Below, piece by piece: positions 54,007-62,784 of a stretch of DNA of 64,000 nucleotides. Within the stretch, counting starts at the first letter, position 1; every line of letters starts with the position of its first letter. This stretch comes from Marsupella aquatica (Eukaryota; Marchantiophyta). The notes beneath the pieces were generated by a model, which saw only the letters and a program-made list of their open reading frames with translations, had not been told where the DNA came from and made no database searches. The stretch covers positions 24,924,001 to 24,988,000 of the forward strand of contig OZ316891.1 in NCBI GenBank assembly GCA_973895155.1, written 5' to 3'. A program made the position numbers and the translations under genes.

Positions 54007-54572
54007 ATGGACGATCTCGACACATATGCTGTGGAAGATCGAGGAGAACTGTCACTGACGATGTCCGACGTTATCTCCAAGCACGTTATGGTGTTTGGCA
54101 AGGATTTTTGGGGGCACGACAAAGACCCCCCAAGGATTCCAATGTGCCGCTTGGTTCACATGGAAGTTGTCCGCACCTTACAGAAGGGAAGTCCTTCAAT
54201 TGAAAAGTTGAAGGACTCTTTTTGTAGCACAGGATACAACTCAAAAATCGGAATGTTGTTCTATGTCCAGCCGGCAGATTCAAATGGGAATGTCCAGACG
54301 TGTACTCCAGAAATTCGAGCGACCTGGGACCCTGTGTGGGTGGCCGAGAACGAGAAGTTTGAAGCTAAATGTGCGGCCGATCCAGACTTCATGGTGTTAC
54401 AAGATAAGATGTTTTACGTTTTTGATGGTAACCATCGACTTTATGCATGGTCGATCGTTACAAAAGAAAATTTGGAAGATAGCAAGTATCACCCGCGTGT
54501 GCAATGTACTATCTTCAAGGGTGAAAAGGGATCTTTGATTGAAATTGAGGCGGCTATGCATACTGTGAACCA
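54007..54572 (+). pseudogene. ParB-methyltransferase gene, copy 2: N-terminal ParB-like domain
   Basis: The first in-frame ATG is 54,007 (MDDLDTYAVEDRGEL); a longer open frame reaches 53,932 without ATG. The domain reads KDPPRIPMCRLVHMEVVRTL, then GYNSKIGMLFYVQP, then MFYVFDGNHRLYAWSIV with DGNHR at about 54,424-54,438, and YHPRVQCTIF. This is the ParB/sulfiredoxin-like pattern. This exon is uninterrupted, so it is the better copy of the domain. Donor AACCA|GTAAGT and acceptor TGTAG|ACTTGG (54,661-54,664) join to the middle exon in phase. The intron holds TAGCGCCTGGCGCTA (54,627-54,641). Confidence 0.75.
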
Positions 54573-54664
54573 GTAAGTCTCTCTTTGAATTTCACCTATC
54601 TTTATCTTTTATAGTGTAGTTTTTACTAGCGCCTGGCGCTATTGATTGACAAATTCTTCTGTAG

Positions 54665-55997
54665 ACTTGGACAGGCCGTGGTGGAACCTTCTTGGATACT
54701 TGATGCAGACCAAATTAAGAGGATTTTGTCCAATGATCTAGAATACTACAAATCAATCATCGATGGGGCAAACTTCAAGAAGTTTGGGCAGGTGATGCAG
54801 AAGACTCGAAAAGGATCGTGGTACTCCAAGAAAATGCCTCAAGAAGCACTTTTGTATATCTTATGCAAGAATAAGATTAAATCCTATTCTCGACAATTCA
54901 AGATGGACATGGAGTTGGCTATCGCTCAGGGAAATCCTTGGTCTCAGGAAGAGACATCCAAACAACATGCGGTCATGATGAAAGAAGCAACAAAGGATTG
55001 GGCGATCAAGGTCTCAAAGATCACTCCCTTGTTGAGTCATGAGTTTGAAGACTTCATGACAACCTGTGCTGAGATGTATCCGATGACAGAGGTGAACAAA
55101 CGCGAGAAGAAACCGGATGCGGTTGTCTGTACCATGGATCGTGCTAGGTTATTTACAGTAGTCTTCGCCCTTGACCCAAATTGAGGAGCACTTTGTTAGT
55201 AGCGCATTGCACGCCAGAGCTCAGGAAGCAGTTCTTTCATCCGCAAAGCGTTAGCGATGACCCTGTGAAGCAGTGGTACCACACTTGGCAAACTTGGAAT
55301 AGCGTGGAGGGTATTGCCATTGGTATGCTGCAGACTGCCCTCTAGCAAATCAGTGAAATAATTCCTTCCAATCGATTGGAGGAATGGAAGTGTGAGTCTT
55401 ATGATTCACTTGTTGAAATAGTGTGCAATGATTTCAAAAAATTTGGGGATGCAGTGAAAGGTAAGTTTTTCAATACGATGTGGATGTCCAAGTACCCGAA
55501 CAAGGAAGACTACACACTCAAGAATCAAAACCGCGCGAAACGATATGTCTATCGTTTCTTCATGCACATGGAGATTGTGAAGCCTGACTATTTTTGGGCT
55601 TACCTAGCTGCTTTCCAGAATTGGGTCATCTACGCAGATGGAGACAATCTGGCCAAACTGTATTCGATGTATCCCGCTGAGGGTATACTTCCACCAAGGA
55701 AATTGTCCGAGTGGGAGAGAATTCACTGCCCTTGGTACCTTGACACCGACAGATGAGATTCTCCTTTTGACGACACTGAGAAGGATGTTTTCCATAAACT
55801 GTCTAAATCCCAAGTTCCGAGACAATTTGTCTCCGACATGAAGCAAAGAATTGAGGGGGACGTCAACTCGTCGACGACTGAGTTGCAAAAAAAATGCGAA
55901 ACCACAGTGGTTCATGTTGATCGAAGCCAAAAACCAAGAGCCAAAGCCAAGGCGGATGCCCCTGTGGCAAGTGCTAGTGCCAAGTCTGGGAAAAAAC
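54665..55997 (+). pseudogene. ParB-methyltransferase gene, copy 2: helical middle region (broken)
   Basis: Starts LGQAVVEPSWILDADQI and aligns throughout with copy 1 (5,137-6,455). A one-base shift near 55,175 (FALDPN-stop against PKLRSTLLVAH), a TAG at 55,343-55,345 and a TGA at about 55,754 interrupt it, yet the conserved sequence resumes each time, ending SEWERIHCPWYLDTDR and a basic Lys/Ala tail. Donor AAAAAC|GTAAGC at 55,998. Confidence 0.7.
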
Positions 55998-56155
55998 GTA
56001 AGCTACACCTCCTTCTTCCGACTTCCTTCTTTGTTAGCGCCTGGCGCTATCATGTGTCGTAAGTTTAATGTGTCTTATTTCCCAAAATTAATGTGGGTGT
56101 TTAGTCAGCGCCTGGCGCTAACACTCTTTCTGTGATTGACACTATTTTTTGGTAG
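55998..56155 (+). promoter_or_regulatory. Copy-2 intron with two palindromes
   Basis: TAGCGCCTGGCGCTA at 56,035-56,049 and CAGCGCCTGGCGCTA at 56,106-56,120 occupy a 158-bp intron whose joins are in phase. Confidence 0.85.
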
Positions 56156-56862
56156 GTGGTCAAAAATCTGATGCCGCCACGGATGACACAAAAGTCGATG
56201 CAACACCAGAAGTCTCTGAGACCAACACTGGTGCCAATCCAGACCCCATCACCCCCGTTGAGAAGGGGAAGGTTATAGTTCCTGTGGATGCTACAAGCAC
56301 AAAGAAGAAGAAGAAGAAAGGGACCATCGATGCCTGGGAATTGTCGCGAGATAATGCTTCTGGGGCCGGTATCCAACGGGATGTTGGGACTTTCAAGACT
56401 AAACTCGGAAGACACTGTATGGTCGAATCAAGCTTGGCAAAATTCATTGATAGTGCATTTAGTAAGGAAGAGAAGCCAGATTGGGTCTCAGACGCTGAGA
56501 AGTGGGGTAAGGATTTGATCAAATCGGGGTGTAGAGATAAAGGAATCATTCGAGGTGGGAAGGAACGATCATTTGGGGTGAATGCGGGTTTCATCTATCT
56601 CCCAACTAGTTTGAAACCCACAATTGTTGACCGTCGGGTCCCGAAATGGAATGTCACAGATCACACAGCAGCCGAATCATTCTTTCGGGCGATGGACCCT
56701 TTCCTTTCCGATGACGGCATGCTCACTATCTTATACTTGGATGACCACAATCAGATTTCCCAGGTCATTTCTGCATGTTAGCAATCCAAGAAGTTCATGT
56801 GCATCAATACGCACAATGTTTTCATGTCTGTCCCAATGTACAGATCCAAGACAGACGTCCAG
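56156..56862 (+). pseudogene. ParB-methyltransferase gene, copy 2: linker and N-terminal half of the methyltransferase-like domain
   Basis: A polar linker with KKKKKK leads into CMVESSLAKFIDSAF, GVNAGFIYLPTSLKPTIVDR, VPKWNVTDHTAAESFFRAMD and PFLSDDGMLTILYLDDHNQI. The LSDDGMLTI strand fits the strand after motif IV of beta-class DNA methyltransferases. The catalytic DPPY/NPPY box is not recognisable. A TAG at 56,779-56,781 lies inside conserved sequence (QVISAC-stop-QSKKFMC). The exon ends DVQ|GTAAAT, phase 0. Confidence 0.6.
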
Positions 56863-56981
56863 GTAAATGTTCTCTCTGAGGAGAGCTATACTAGCGCCCG
56901 ACGCTACTCTTTCTTTCTTAGTATGTCTTCTCTCATGAATAACAGATTTTTAAAATCCAGTTGGTTTGTCAACTTTTGCAG
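56863..56981 (+). promoter_or_regulatory. Copy-2 intron with one palindrome
   Basis: TAGCGCCCGACGCTA at 56,892-56,906 lies inside this 119-bp GT-AG intron. Confidence 0.85.
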
Positions 56982-57547
56982 GTCTTCACTCTTAGACTGG
57001 ATATATTTTGTTGGGTTTCTTTTAAAGGAAAGGTCCCAAAGGATCCAAGATTCAAGCCGTTATCTAGCGCTGAAGATCCTTCAATTTCAAACCTTATTGG
57101 GCTACAATCTTTGAAGGAAGATCATTGTCCTGAACTCCATTTTACTGGGAATTCCCGACTACCGGTTGGTTTTATGCAGACTGTCCTTGAACTCTTTACG
57201 ATACCTAAGGATATTGTAATTGATTGGACCGTCGGCTCAGGTAGTACGTTCATTGTTGGGGATTACTCAGGCCATTTTGTCATCGGGTTAGAAAATCGTC
57301 GGGAGTTTGTTGAGACCGCTTCGAGGATTTTTTTGGATCTCATTTCTCCCAAACCTTTGGAGACACAACCTCCCCCTCCTCAAATAACCGGACGAAAAAA
57401 GAAAGATAGACTTAGATCTGTCCTCAATTTTGATTTAGACGAAGATGATGGGACGCCAGAAGATGATGTTCCTGAGGATGTCAATGACGGCGAGAAAGAG
57501 GAAACCAGACATGATGGGTCAACGGAGGACAGCGAAGAGTCTTCCGA
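56982..57547 (+). pseudogene. ParB-methyltransferase gene, copy 2: C-terminal methyltransferase-like domain with motif I
   Basis: The block VLELFTIPKDIVIDW, then TVGSGSTFIVGDYSGHFVIG, then LENRREFVETASRIF closely follows the motif I region of N4-cytosine/N6-adenine DNA methyltransferases, where a GSGTT loop is followed by G-x(3)-IGIE and a Y/F-x3-A helix. In beta-class enzymes motif I is C-terminal, as here. A basic patch (GRKKKDRL) and acidic tail follow. The exon itself is open. The donor CCGA|GTAATT joins in phase to the last exon. Product class is family-based inference; a non-catalytic Rossmann relative is possible. Confidence 0.62.
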
Positions 57548-57666
57548 GTAATTTTTGTCTCTCGTAAGCTCCTTTATCCTTTCAATTGTTGGCTAACCAT
57601 CAATTCCATTGTTTCTATCTGTTAAGTACTTACTTCCTCTTTCTCTTTCGCTTCTCTTTTGAGCAG

Positions 57667-57976
57667 GTCAGAATGGAACCAAAGAAAACGGTTTCAACTC
57701 CGGAGGAAAGTAGCTCAAAATGTAATCATCACTCCCGAGAAGTCGTTTGTGTTGCCATCATATGCTGAGAACGTTGCGAGGAAGGTAGAGAAATTTAGAA
57801 CGCTCTGCTGGGAAACAAAAGGACTGAGGCTTCTTAGGGGAGTAGACAGGAAGTTCATGAGGAACCCCTATGTAGATGATGTTTCTAGAAGCAAGTATAT
57901 TGATGATGAGGCAGAGTCGACCGACAGATCTCATAGCTCCCAGAATGAGAGCTCAGAATATGACACTGAAGGGTAG
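57667..57976 (+). pseudogene. ParB-methyltransferase gene, copy 2: last exon
   Basis: The acceptor TTGAGCAG|GTCAG joins in phase to give SEWNQRKRFQLRRK, then TPEKSFVLPSYAENV, then an acidic serine-rich end with TAG at 57,974. It matches the copy 1 tail at 2,125-2,437. A palindrome (58,040-58,054) and a half-palindrome (58,163-58,177) follow directly. Confidence 0.65.
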
Positions 57977-58106
57977 CAATTTTCTCCTCTATCAGTTCAA
58001 ACTTCTTCCCAACTGTACAAGTATGCCCTTGGTTTTTGTTAGCGTCGGGCGCTATTGAATTTATTAAATATGAATTGAGTTTGATGGAGGTTCCCCCTTC
58101 CATTCA

Positions 58107-61085
58107 ATGGTTAATGTGGTCTTTAGTAACTTCCTTTGTGTGGGTTCCTCTCCTTGTTTAACTAGCGCCCGACAATCCCCAAAAAACACGTTTGGAGCAA
58201 AAAGAACGAGGTCGGCGGCACCAAAGAAACCAGCCGAACAGCAGAGTAGGAGGCAGAGCAAAGCCAAGGAGGAGGAAAGCGACCCCATCAACGCCATTCC
58301 AACCAGGGATGACACCTGGAAGGGCTGGGCGGAAACTCTACCAATGGAGGTGCAACTACATTTTGCACGGGAGGAGGATGCATGCTTTACGGCCATGCAG
58401 ACCAAGAAGTACCAAGGCTTCATGGCCGGATCCGGCTTGGAAGCCTTTGTAAGATTACCATGGCTGAAGCCGGAGGTGCCGAATTCAGACCTATTAGAAT
58501 TCGTGGGGTCATGGGAACCCGAGACCAATTGCACGAGGATATATGGGAAGGATTTCTATCTTACTCCCAAGGTGATTGCCGAAGTGTTTGGCTTGCCGAT
58601 AGGCAATAAGACCAAGGTTGATACCAGGAAGACCTTGCCTGACAAGGAGTTCCGGTCGTTCCCCGGACCATCAACGAAGAATGGCTTCTTCCGGAGCACC
58701 TGTACCAACCCGCACATTGGAGAGATGATCGACTTCTTGCGGGTAACCATGCATTGTAACTTGCCGAGGGCAGAGATCGACAAGGCACAGGTCTATCTGG
58801 CAGAGAGACCAGACCCAAGCCGGGACTACAACGGGTACCTCCTCAACCAATTGAAGAAAATCTTGAAGGAGGAGCAGCAGGTAATCGGCATGGGGAGCGT
58901 ATCGCGGCTTGGCTATCACATGCCGCTGTTGTGCGGGTATGCCAGAGGTCAGACCTTTGCCCCGGTACTTCCCCTACAGGCAAGGGCACCAGTTCCGGAA
59001 CAGAGACAGGCAATGGAGAAACCCAAACCGCCCGACAGTCCTACAATCGACCAGGTGTTTAGACCAAGAACGGAGGACTTGCCGATGCAGCAACCAGGCA
59101 TGCAGAGTCTGCTGAAGCTGCTGGAGAAAGAAAAGAGATCGGCATCGGCAACGACAACGGCAGCGGCAACAATGCAGGACACTGCCCCAGAGGTCAACTT
59201 AAGCAGACTTAGAAGGGAAGACCCCTCTACCGGAGTCTCAAGCTCTGAATCTGAGGCAGAATTGCCGGAAGCTCCTACCAACGAAGAAGAGAGGGAGAAG
59301 CCGGAAGTAGAAGAAGTAGAGGAGGCAGTGGAGGACTGCGGCCATGATAACTCCGGCTATGGGTCGGACCATCACGTTCCAGGAGTAAGGACCTGTGGCC
59401 GGTTTATCCCCACACTTCCAAGGGTAGTACGAGGAGACCCCAACCAGCAGAGTAGCCCTGAGTCTCCTCCACTAGATGTTGCTCCCCCGAGCTTTGACGG
59501 CATAAAACAGACGGCGCTGGAATTTCAGGAGCGAATCAGGCAGGAAGAGGAAGCAGCCCTGGCTAGGGAAAAGCATTTACCAGGAGGAGATTGGCCGGAG
59601 GACATTAGGCGGCTAGCCGAAAAAGGAAGCAAACCTCTAGCCACGATTGAAGAGACCCGCAAGATGGCTTGGGAGCAGAGGCCGCGATGGGCGATGCCGA
59701 TCACTTCTACTTACTCCACCTACGCTAAGAATAGAGCCAGGGAGTATGGTGAGATGTGTGGGGAACTTGCGCTCGGCATCTTTGGGGAGGAATTGGAGGT
59801 AGGACCCTTTTTCCATAGGGAGCAGTTGGAGAAGCACCAATTGGAAGAAGCAGTGGCCTTGGAAAGAAGCAAGAAGGACGAGGTCATCCGTCGGCTTAGG
59901 GAAAGGGAAGCCAAAATCAAGGACCTGAGGGCGGCCAAGAAAGCCCAAGATGAGCTACGGATTAAACGGCATGAGCTAAATATCATGCAGGGGCAGTTGG
60001 ACGCAGCGCAGGCTGCTGGTCAGATTATCAAGGATAAACTGACTCAGACCCAGAGAGATTTGGCCGACGCAATCAAGGACAGGGAGAAATGGAAGAAGGA
60101 GCTGAGAGATGGAGAGGAGGCCCATATAGCAGTCAACAACCGGGTCATGGCGGAGACCCAAAGAAAGGAATGGGCGTTGAAGGGCGAGCTCGAGAAAAGC
60201 CGCGGAGCCCTTGAGCAGAAGGAGGCCGAGTTAGAGAAATCCTATCAAGGGATTATTGCGCTGCAGCAGGAGCTTGCGTCCCTAACGGCCACCTTCAAAG
60301 CCAACCTAAGGGAGAAGGACGATATGCTCGATCAGACTTATGCCAAGATGAACCAGATGGAGTCTGTCATCATTGCAGAGCTCGACAAGGAGCTAAGAGC
60401 AACCCGGGAGGAGAGGGCTACCTTGAAGAAGGAATTGGAGGAAGCCCACAGGGAGCAGGAGGAGGCCAAAAATGAGCTAGAGGGGGCACGTAAGGACCTG
60501 GATGAGACCCAAGAGGAGTTGGAGGAAATCACGAGGAAGATGGAGAACCTACAGCGGCGGGCCGACAACCAAACAGAGTGGCTGAAGAAACAAGCCGCAG
60601 TATTTAAATGCTTAGCTGCAGCAGGTCCATCTCCCGTTGGGGCGAACCAGTTACCAGGGGTGGTAATTGCCAAAGGACAAGCCGCGCCACCTGCACCAGT
60701 GCCGGAAGTAAGTGGGAAGGGGAAGGGACCAGCTGCCGAGCCAGCGACGAAGAAAAAGCGGAAACCTTCAGGGTCAAGGAGTAATACGACTCCACGGGCC
60801 GAGGTGACCGAGGAGATAGACCCAGCACCGACCCCAGACAGGGTCACGGCTAAGGATCCAACTACCCTAGAAGAAGGGGAAGCCGAAGCCGTGGGAGTGG
60901 CTGAGGCCGAAGCCGTGGGTATTTCCGAGGCCGGTGTCGAGGCCGAAGCCGAAGGTGGACCCAGTCAGGCCGAGGGAGAGTTGACTCGGTCAAGGGCAGG
61001 TAATCTGTCAGTAGGCGGGCCAACGGCAGTGGCTGAGGAGGAAGTGTTGGGGGCGTCCATTGGGGATCCTCCACCGGTGTCGTGA
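58107..61085 (+). CDS. Long coiled-coil protein of plant-transposon type
   Basis: Open for 992 codons. The true start may be internal, because the first 20-25 residues overlap copy-2 DNA. A basic N-terminus leads to a folded region (residues ~70-290) with FMAGSGLEAFVRLPWL, YGKDFYLTPKVIAEVFGLPI and FRSTCTNPHIGEMIDFLRV. This pattern resembles N-terminal domains of plant transposon-associated proteins. A proline/glutamate-rich linker follows. Residues ~565-830 form a coiled coil (AQDELRIKRHELNIMQGQLD, KKELEEAHREQEEAKNELE), then a Lys-rich patch and Ala-Glu repeats. No enzyme domain is seen. It could be a captured or non-autonomous element product next to copy 2. Base composition is richer in G and C than in copy 2. 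Confidence 0.6.
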   Translation: MVNVVFSNFLCVGSSPCLTSARQSPKNTFGAKRTRSAAPKKPAEQQSRRQSKAKEEESDPINAIPTRDDTWKGWAETLPMEVQLHFAREEDACFTAMQTKKYQGFMAGSGLEAFVRLPWLKPEVPNSDLLEFVGSWEPETNCTRIYGKDFYLTPKVIAEVFGLPIGNKTKVDTRKTLPDKEFRSFPGPSTKNGFFRSTCTNPHIGEMIDFLRVTMHCNLPRAEIDKAQVYLAERPDPSRDYNGYLLNQLKKILKEEQQVIGMGSVSRLGYHMPLLCGYARGQTFAPVLPLQARAPVPEQRQAMEKPKPPDSPTIDQVFRPRTEDLPMQQPGMQSLLKLLEKEKRSASATTTAAATMQDTAPEVNLSRLRREDPSTGVSSSESEAELPEAPTNEEEREKPEVEEVEEAVEDCGHDNSGYGSDHHVPGVRTCGRFIPTLPRVVRGDPNQQSSPESPPLDVAPPSFDGIKQTALEFQERIRQEEEAALAREKHLPGGDWPEDIRRLAEKGSKPLATIEETRKMAWEQRPRWAMPITSTYSTYAKNRAREYGEMCGELALGIFGEELEVGPFFHREQLEKHQLEEAVALERSKKDEVIRRLREREAKIKDLRAAKKAQDELRIKRHELNIMQGQLDAAQAAGQIIKDKLTQTQRDLADAIKDREKWKKELRDGEEAHIAVNNRVMAETQRKEWALKGELEKSRGALEQKEAELEKSYQGIIALQQELASLTATFKANLREKDDMLDQTYAKMNQMESVIIAELDKELRATREERATLKKELEEAHREQEEAKNELEGARKDLDETQEELEEITRKMENLQRRADNQTEWLKKQAAVFKCLAAAGPSPVGANQLPGVVIAKGQAAPPAPVPEVSGKGKGPAAEPATKKKRKPSGSRSNTTPRAEVTEEIDPAPTPDRVTAKDPTTLEEGEAEAVGVAEAEAVGISEAGVEAEAEGGPSQAEGELTRSRAGNLSVGGPTAVAEEEVLGASIGDPPPVS

Positions 61086-62126
61086 CGGTGCAAGGGCGCC
61101 GTTCCTTTTAGAAAGGGCGGACATGGAGGTAGGAGGCGTGAGTGGGCCGGGCGGGCGCTGATCTCCAAGTTTAGGATTAGGATCAGGACCAGGAGCGGCC
61201 CTGACACTTAGCTTAGTGGGATTGCGGTTCCACTGGTAGGAGCAACACTTGTGCTCCTGCCTTGCTGTACATAGGTAGATTCGGGCAAGTAGATTACTGT
61301 CAGGTAGATTAGGCTTACGCTGCAAAGAATTAGGCGGATCCACTACCAGGATAAGTACCTGGGCTGCGGGGAGCTCAGGGCCTCTTCTTTAGCAAGTTTT
61401 TAGTTTGCACCAGCCGGGCTGGGATCAAGTAGTAAGAGAAGCTCTCGGTTAGTCATACCGTGACCTTGTGTATATTCATGTTTCCTCATGCCTAAGAGCT
61501 TAATAGAGTTGGCCTCACGGCTTAGTTCGCAGAGCTTGTGTATGAGATGTACTGTTTGTATGGCAAGTGCATGGTATGACTCAGTCAGAAGGAGTCATTT
61601 TACTATTTGTGTGTCGCATTAACTTGTGTGAAGAGTGCCCACATCAACTAATAGGGAAAGGAAAGTAAGCAAGGGAGTGAGAGTTGGATGTGTCGAGCTG
61701 AGAGAGGTCTTAGCGGCTTAACCAAGCCTATTGGGGATCATTCCGGCGGCGGAATCCAAACATACTTAACAAGAAGGAGAGGTAGACAAGGGAAGGCCTA
61801 GAGTAGGCCGGCTTCATATCTCATGACCCGATGAAGGATCTGTCCAGTATATGTGTGTAAAATGTTAATAGATGTAGAAGAGGTTAGTAGCGTCCCATGC
61901 CGCTAAGCCGCGGAACGGCCCCGCCAAGCGCGAAACCTGCGGGAATCGGCTTGTGCTGGGGGGGTTTCTTGGGTTCAGGGAGCCATGGGACGCACCACAC
62001 CTCTTTTGAAAGTAGGAGTCCAAAATGAAAATACCTACCACACTAATGGTGTATGAAATATTAATTAAGAAACAACATGAACAATCCATGATATAGATTT
62101 TTGGTTTAAATATCCATAAGTGTCTC
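61086..62126. other. Spacer with a GC-rich inverted repeat
   Basis: No supported gene. At about 61,890-61,995 the arms GCGTCCCATG and CATGGGACGC enclose about 75-80 bp of GC-rich sequence, a possible hairpin or the end of an element. The AT-rich flank at 62.0-62.1 kb is the 3' side of the second CACTA transposase. Confidence 0.5.
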
Positions 62127-62613
62127 TCACACTTGGTCACCTTCAATGTCCTCTACATCTGACACAAAAATAGTGTCTGGCTTGTCTAAAACAATGGAAC
62201 GAGACCGTGGCACATATGTGATGACAAGTGACCACTCTGGGTCTAAGGGGTATGGAACGTAGAAACATTGCTCCAAGTGAGATGGGAAAGTACATGGCTC
62301 TGACGTTTGCCAATGAGATGCTTGAAAACTAGTGGCACTTGTCCTCAACCGTGTAAACCCACTCTCATCTTGGAGTACAGTGCGATTATTACCAACAAGG
62401 TTCACTTTGAACCACTTGCACTTGAAGACATACTCCTCAAACTTAGATTGGTTGTCATATGAGACCACCAAAATCTCCTCTATCTTCCCATAGTGTGGCA
62501 CAACATCACGAACAATGTTCCTGTCATGTTGGCTACTCCGGGAGTCCTGACAAAACTGCCCTTGAACTCCACAATCAAAAGTACGAGCCCTCTTCTCATC
62601 AAGGGAAGAAATC
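62127..62613 (-). pseudogene. Second CACTA transposase: C-terminal DUF4216-like exon
   Basis: After the acceptor TTTCAG at 62,615-62,614 the frame reads ISSLDEKRARTFDCGVQG, VVPHYGKIEEILVVSYD, YVFKCKWFKVNLVG, SLVITYVPRSRSIV and ends DIEGDQV. It parallels the C-terminal exon of the complete CACTA (CGTILDILDVHFGSF, VLEVRWHKSI, WSIVIPIFPRRRK). Confidence 0.75.
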
Positions 62614-62784
62614 CTGAAATTAACAAGACCCATATATTGTTACTACTACACAAAAAACACTAATCATGTTATGAGGAACCTTTCATACCAAAAGAGAAAA
62701 ACACACTTATCTTAAGTAAAATGATTACTATATCTTAAGTAGTAGTACATGAATATGGAAAACAAGGTTAGGAACTAGTGAAAC

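Noticed and set aside
53932-57976. Bacterial contamination, suggested by ParB and DNA methyltransferase signatures
   Set aside because: The gene is split by GT-AG introns with matching phases, lies next to a MULE transposase with the same word in all introns, and has a second copy 50 kb away in the same window.
61886-61904. Additional copy-2 palindrome (TAGCGTCCCATGCCGCTA)
   Set aside because: The arms resemble the word but the centre is three bases too long and it lies outside the copy-2 block. I treat it as chance within a GC-rich inverted repeat.
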